Shown here piece by piece: positions 38,515-41,757 of a DNA stretch of 41,757 nt. Each line of letters starts with the position of its first letter. Within the stretch, counting starts at the first letter, position 1. A model generated the notes under the pieces. The model saw only the letters and a list, made by a program, of their open reading frames with translations. It searched no databases and had not been told where the DNA came from. Source of the stretch: Ectobacillus ponti (GTDB taxonomy: Bacteria; Bacillota; Bacilli; Bacillales; Bacillaceae_G); contig NZ_JANCLT010000021.1 of assembly GCF_024294785.1 (NCBI RefSeq), positions 1-41,757 on the forward strand. Direction: 5' to 3'. The position numbers and the translations under genes were made by a program.

Positions 38515-38997
38515 ATGATGATGAACGATATGGTGCTTAGACAAGTGGAAGTGGTTCGGGCCATTACTCTTCAAAAGGTGGAATCTATTAGAGAAGATGA
38601 GGCTGATATCATGCCTAAGGGATTTAATAATACGATCCGTTGGAATATCGGCCATATTTTAATTGTTCAAGACCAGCTTGCTTCAAACTTTGCAGGATTG
38701 CCGCAACAGCTTTCTCCAGAGTTTGTTGCCTTATTTGGCAATCGTACGAAGCCAAGCGAATGGCAAATAGAACCTCCAACATTGCAAACTCTATCCCATG
38801 AATTAAAAAGGCAAACAGCTTACATCAAGGAAGCTCTCGGCAACTGCCTTCAGGAAAAAGCAATCAAGCCCTTTATTCGGCTTGGTTTTAAGATGGAAAC
38901 AATCGGAGAAATTCTTACTTTTAGTTTACACCATGAAGGTATGCATGTGGGAGTGATTTCTGCGATTCAACGGGCGATTGAAGGCTCTGACAATTGA
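38515..38997 (+). CDS. DinB-fold protein (DinB/YfiT superfamily)
   Basis: This 160-residue four-helix protein has a metal-site pattern of the DinB superfamily: His47 in WNIGHILIVQD, and His140 and His144 in LHHEGMHVGVI. Family members are thiol-dependent or unknown-function metalloproteins; a specific reaction cannot be assigned. ATG at 38515 with AGGAGGAG upstream. It follows rlmH by 25 bases and is the last conserved-looking gene before the AT-rich accessory region. Confidence 0.85.
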   Translation: MMMNDMVLRQVEVVRAITLQKVESIREDEADIMPKGFNNTIRWNIGHILIVQDQLASNFAGLPQQLSPEFVALFGNRTKPSEWQIEPPTLQTLSHELKRQTAYIKEALGNCLQEKAIKPFIRLGFKMETIGEILTFSLHHEGMHVGVISAIQRAIEGSDN

Positions 38998-39177
38998 GGG
39001 AGGCAGTGCTGGGTATGGCAAGATATTATTCCCTAGTAGAAAAACTGCGGGTGAAATAGGTGCGGTGAACCGTATCATAAGTGAATTAAGTATTTTGTTG
39101 ACAGATTTCAAAGCTCATTTTTGTGAGGTGAAGCTCTTTTTGTTTTAATAAATTCCAAATAAAAGAGTTCATATTGT

Positions 39178-39333
39178 TTAATTGATGTTATCTAACAGCA
39201 TAAAACCCCAAATTTCTTTTCTCTTCTCTAAAGGAAGTGGAAAATCTAATGCTCTATATCCGGGTTGAGGTAATAATGAGAAATTATCTTCAAAATTCCA
39301 GTAGGGACTTGTGTGATGAACGATTGTAACCAT
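39178..39333 (-). pseudogene. Small ORF, probable C-terminal gene remnant
   Basis: A 51-codon frame reads MVTIVHHTSPYWNFEDNFSL, then a Pro- and Leu-rich stretch, and ends GFMLLDNIN. It is protein-like in composition and remains open for five codons upstream of the ATG, but there is no ribosome-binding site. I do not recognise the family. It is most likely the end of a decayed gene; a genuine small gene is possible. Confidence 0.35.
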
Positions 39334-39382
39334 CTCATATACCCATATTCAATAATTTTCAGAGAATATAAAATATCGAACT

Positions 39383-39436
39383 AAAGGTGTCAGGCAATGA
39401 GAGATACCCCTATGTTGATGGATGCCTGACACCTTT
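39383..39436. repeat. Palindromic GGTGTCAGGCA repeat
   Basis: AAAGGTGTCAGGCA (39383-39396) and TGCCTGACACCTTT (39423-39436) are a perfect 14-bp inverted repeat around a 26-base loop. Palindromes with this GGTGTCAGGCA core are, from memory, scattered in intergenic DNA of several Bacillus species and resemble REP-type elements. Lying between convergent or decayed genes, it may also serve as terminator for the helicase operon. Confidence 0.7.
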
Positions 39437-39561
39437 TAACTATTAAAGAAAATATCAGATTCTTTTCTCTTTCTCATGATAATTACTATTTGTTGTTGCC
39501 TTATCTCTAATGGAAAAACATATATAGTGAGACGAATGGTAAATAGTTTGCGGAGCTTCAA

Positions 39562-41538
39562 TCAATCAGTCTGCGCTTGGGAAAATAGTGAGTTAATTCT
39601 GTCCTTCACCAATGTTGTCAAGGTAGCATTCTCATAGGTTATCAGGAGCTGATTCGGAAAATATAATTCATAAATGGATTTTTTTTCTAGCCAACGGGCA
39701 TCATATTCATTAAATCCAATCATGCCAAGGTGCTCCCAATAAAATTCTTGCCCGTTCACGTACAGGGTGAAGTCCGGTATCAGGCACTGATGGTGGCCAT
39801 AATACAATTTCTTCTCATATTCATACTCAATATCATGTTGGTACAGTAGATTAGCAATAATCACCTCTGACTTGGATCGGACCAGGTCACCTTTACATGT
39901 TATATAAATCCGGTCCAACAGAAATTTAGGCACACCGAGATGCCGTCCAATTTCCTGATGCAGTTCCTTCGAACTCTCGCAGGACTCAATTGTACGTAAG
40001 AAATGGTCTAGTTGGTCATGCTTATATTGCCGTTTTATCTCACAGCATTGTTTCAGCCTATCAAGAGCTACTTTATCCAAATTATCAATATGGCTGTAAA
40101 TGATTAAGCATTTTCCTAAGGATTTTTCGAGCCTCACCTCGTCATGGACGATGGCTTCGAAAATGGTATGGCTGATTTCTTCCACTGGCTTTCCGCTTTT
40201 CTTCATTGTGGTAATAATGTTTTTGGTTGTGGTCAACCCATGAAGCCAGGATATTTCAGCATTGTAGATTTCTGAAAAAACATCCAACCGCATAATACTT
40301 TTAGCGATAATGTCAATCATACCGGTATTAACAAAATACGGAAGACATTTTTGAATTTCCTTGTCATCAAAGTAGGGAAGTGTGTGATATCCCTTTTTAT
40401 GATTAGTCATCTTGACAAATGCCCTTTGCAATTCCTCTGTTGATGGGAATGACTTGTCAATAAAATGCTTTCTTTTGACGTCAATATTTTTATCAGAGTA
40501 CAAAAGATAAGCATTAGATGCTAACTGATCACGAGAAGCCCGTCCTACTTCTTGATAATATTGGGCAATCGACTCAGGAATGAGAAAGTGAATGACCACC
40601 CGAATATCCGGGATGTCAATCCCCATGCCAAATGCATTAGTTGCAAACACAACACTTAATTCATTATTTTTAAAGCGATTAATAACTTCCTGTTTTTCTT
40701 CTGATGACAATCCACTATGAAAATAGGTTGCCCTATAGCCCCTTTGGCATGCTTCAACAGCCAATTCTTCCGTACTGTTTTTTCCATTAACACGGTAAAC
40801 ATAAACCAGTACTTTCTCCTCCTTATGAATTCTGAGTAGTTGCCAAAGTTTCTCTACCTTCTCATTCTCCTTCGAGAATTTTAACTTCTTTAATTCTATT
40901 TCAGAGCGAATTAGTGATTCACTCTTTATTACCGATTTATTTTCAATATGAAAGGCGTTGCAGATATCGGTAATCTCTTCTTGGTCTAATGTAGCTGATA
41001 AGCCGAGAACGGTTGGCCATGCCTTGCCATAAACCCGATTCAAGAACGTAGGGATATGCTGGTAAAAGGGACGGAAGCTATGTCCCCACTGTGAAATACA
41101 GTGAATTTCGTCGATAGCAATGAGTTTAATGTCATCCTTACGCTGTTTAATGCAGTGCTCAAATAGGCCATCTGTGGAAATTCTCTCCGGACTGGCAAAG
41201 ATAAAATCTGGATTGAATTCCTTATGATAAAATTGCTTTAGCTGTGTAATCTGTTCCTTTGAATCTACACCGGTATGCAGCCTCATGACGGTATAGCCGT
41301 GTTCCTCAAGTCTCAATGCCTGTTCATCAATCAGAGCGGTTAGTGGCGAAATGACAATGGTTACACCTTTGAGGCCAAGCCCTCCAACCCAATAAATCAA
41401 CGATTTTCCGCCCCCCGTAGGCATTATACATAAGGTGTTGACTCCACCCAAGACTTTCTGAATAACAGAGTCTTGAAATTCCTTTAGGTTAAAATGTAAT
41501 TGGGGAAAGAGTTGTTTGAATAATGGATTAGCACTCAT
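39562..41538 (-). CDS. RecQ-like helicase with C-terminal PD-(D/E)XK nuclease-like domain
   Basis: The 658 residues start with an SF2 helicase of RecQ type: motif I MPTGGGKS (Lys45), motif II DEIH (143-146) in AIDEIHCISQWGHSFRP, motif III GLSATLD, motif V ATNAFGMGIDIP and motif VI QEVGRASRD. The usual RecQ-Ct zinc and HRDC regions are not evident. Instead a helical middle part leads to a nuclease-like end with Glu558 (RSKSEVIIANLL), Asp589 (LIPDFTL) and Glu598/Glu602 (EFYWEH). ATG at 41538 overlaps the stop of the preceding gene. It is AT-rich and runs against the fork, suggesting acquisition. A DNA-targeting defence role is inferred. Confidence 0.85.
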   Translation of the reverse strand: MSANPLFKQLFPQLHFNLKEFQDSVIQKVLGGVNTLCIMPTGGGKSLIYWVGGLGLKGVTIVISPLTALIDEQALRLEEHGYTVMRLHTGVDSKEQITQLKQFYHKEFNPDFIFASPERISTDGLFEHCIKQRKDDIKLIAIDEIHCISQWGHSFRPFYQHIPTFLNRVYGKAWPTVLGLSATLDQEEITDICNAFHIENKSVIKSESLIRSEIELKKLKFSKENEKVEKLWQLLRIHKEEKVLVYVYRVNGKNSTEELAVEACQRGYRATYFHSGLSSEEKQEVINRFKNNELSVVFATNAFGMGIDIPDIRVVIHFLIPESIAQYYQEVGRASRDQLASNAYLLYSDKNIDVKRKHFIDKSFPSTEELQRAFVKMTNHKKGYHTLPYFDDKEIQKCLPYFVNTGMIDIIAKSIMRLDVFSEIYNAEISWLHGLTTTKNIITTMKKSGKPVEEISHTIFEAIVHDEVRLEKSLGKCLIIYSHIDNLDKVALDRLKQCCEIKRQYKHDQLDHFLRTIESCESSKELHQEIGRHLGVPKFLLDRIYITCKGDLVRSKSEVIIANLLYQHDIEYEYEKKLYYGHHQCLIPDFTLYVNGQEFYWEHLGMIGFNEYDARWLEKKSIYELYFPNQLLITYENATLTTLVKDRINSLFSQAQTD

Positions 41539-41757
41539 AATTGGCCTTTTACCTCCGATTTACTAGAAATGGATTGGATATCTTCAGCATGGAATTTTGC
41601 AATAAAGCTCAGGAAGCTGTCAACTAAAACATAACGGTAATTTTCTGAAATCTGAATGCCCACCTTATCCGCCTCTTTCTTGTTTTTTGCAAGCAGAAAG
41701 TGCAGAGAATTGCAGCGAAAAGTGCAGAGGCTTGCCGCTCCGTTTTTTATTAAAAAT
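41535..41757 (-). CDS. Unknown protein, C-terminal end only (partial)
   Basis: An open frame enters from the right edge and ends in TGA at 41535-41537, overlapping the helicase start in an ATGA junction. The visible 73 residues include SLHFLLAKNKKEADKVGIQI, then ENYRYVLVDSFLSFIAKFHAED, and end KSEVKGQL. A GGAGGT within its last codons serves as ribosome site of the helicase gene. I do not recognise the family. Tight coupling indicates that the two proteins work together. Confidence 0.75.
   Translation of the reverse strand, partial: FLIKNGAASLCTFRCNSLHFLLAKNKKEADKVGIQISENYRYVLVDSFLSFIAKFHAEDIQSISSKSEVKGQL

Larger units (their letters stand above)
38998..39561. other. Gene-poor junction with the accessory region
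   Basis: This 564-base AT-rich stretch marks the point where the conserved wal-rlmH block ends. I see no full-length gene. It holds a gene remnant on the minus strand (39178-39333) and a palindromic repeat (39383-39436), each listed below. No promoter, tRNA or clear attachment site is evident. Confidence 0.6.

Noticed and set aside
38998-39147. Open plus-strand frame running on behind the DinB-fold gene
   Set aside because: It has no start with a ribosome site and no recognisable family. It is simply open sequence after the stop codon.

Overview
This window is the replication-origin region of a spore-forming Bacillaceae chromosome. The gene order is the classical Bacillus one. On the minus strand, reading away from the origin, it runs dnaA-dnaN-yaaA-recF-gyrB-gyrA-rRNA operon. 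On the plus strand it runs rpmH-rnpA-yidC(spoIIIJ)-jag-mnmE-mnmG-rsmG-noc-soj-spo0J, then mscS, DUF951, ychF, rpsF-ssb-rpsR, yybS-gdpP-rplI-dnaC, purA, a four-gene tRNA cluster, walRKHIJ-htrC, a CxxH/CxxC protein, rlmH and a DinB-fold protein. Spo0J, SpoIIIJ and YyaC indicate an endospore former. Several details resemble the B. cereus branch more than B. subtilis: no remB gene between recF and gyrB, GyrB and SSB sequences of that type, and a CxxH/CxxC protein of the BA_5709 family. I would not name a genus.

Layout. Bases 1-9500 are the left replichore: the 5' end of a 16S rRNA gene with its promoter, the gyrase genes, recF, dnaN and dnaA. oriC is bipartite. A dnaA-dnaN part (about 7380-7520) holds an AT-rich unwinding element, six DnaA-trios and DnaA boxes. 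A dnaA-rpmH part (about 9020-9460) holds some ten DnaA boxes. Bases 9500-38500 are the right replichore. Almost every gene there runs with the replication fork; yyaC is the exception. The window has three parS sites: a perfect one before noc, a perfect one inside walK, and a two-mismatch one inside spo0J. Two further DnaA-box groups lie outside oriC, before mnmE and before rlmH.

How the genes work together. DnaA, DnaN, DnaC, SSB, RecF and gyrase start and carry the fork. Soj, Spo0J and parS organise and segregate the origin, and Noc keeps division off the nucleoid. MnmE/MnmG, RsmG, RnpA, RlmH, YchF and the ribosomal proteins serve translation. WalRKHIJ and HtrC control and maintain the envelope. 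GdpP sets the c-di-AMP level.

The less expected content is in four places. Bases 30030-30404, before tRNA-Lys, hold two diverged copies of a structured element, and a 26-nt tRNA-Lys 5' fragment lies between them. Bases 20541-20655 form a promoter-plus-terminator leader in front of ychF. Bases 21950-22233 are a 141-bp tandem repeat. Beyond 39000 the sequence becomes an AT-rich accessory region on the opposite strand. It holds a gene remnant, a palindromic repeat, and a two-gene operon that encodes a RecQ-like helicase fused to a PD-(D/E)XK nuclease-like domain plus an unknown partner cut by the window edge. That operon is the best candidate for an undescribed, possibly defensive, system.
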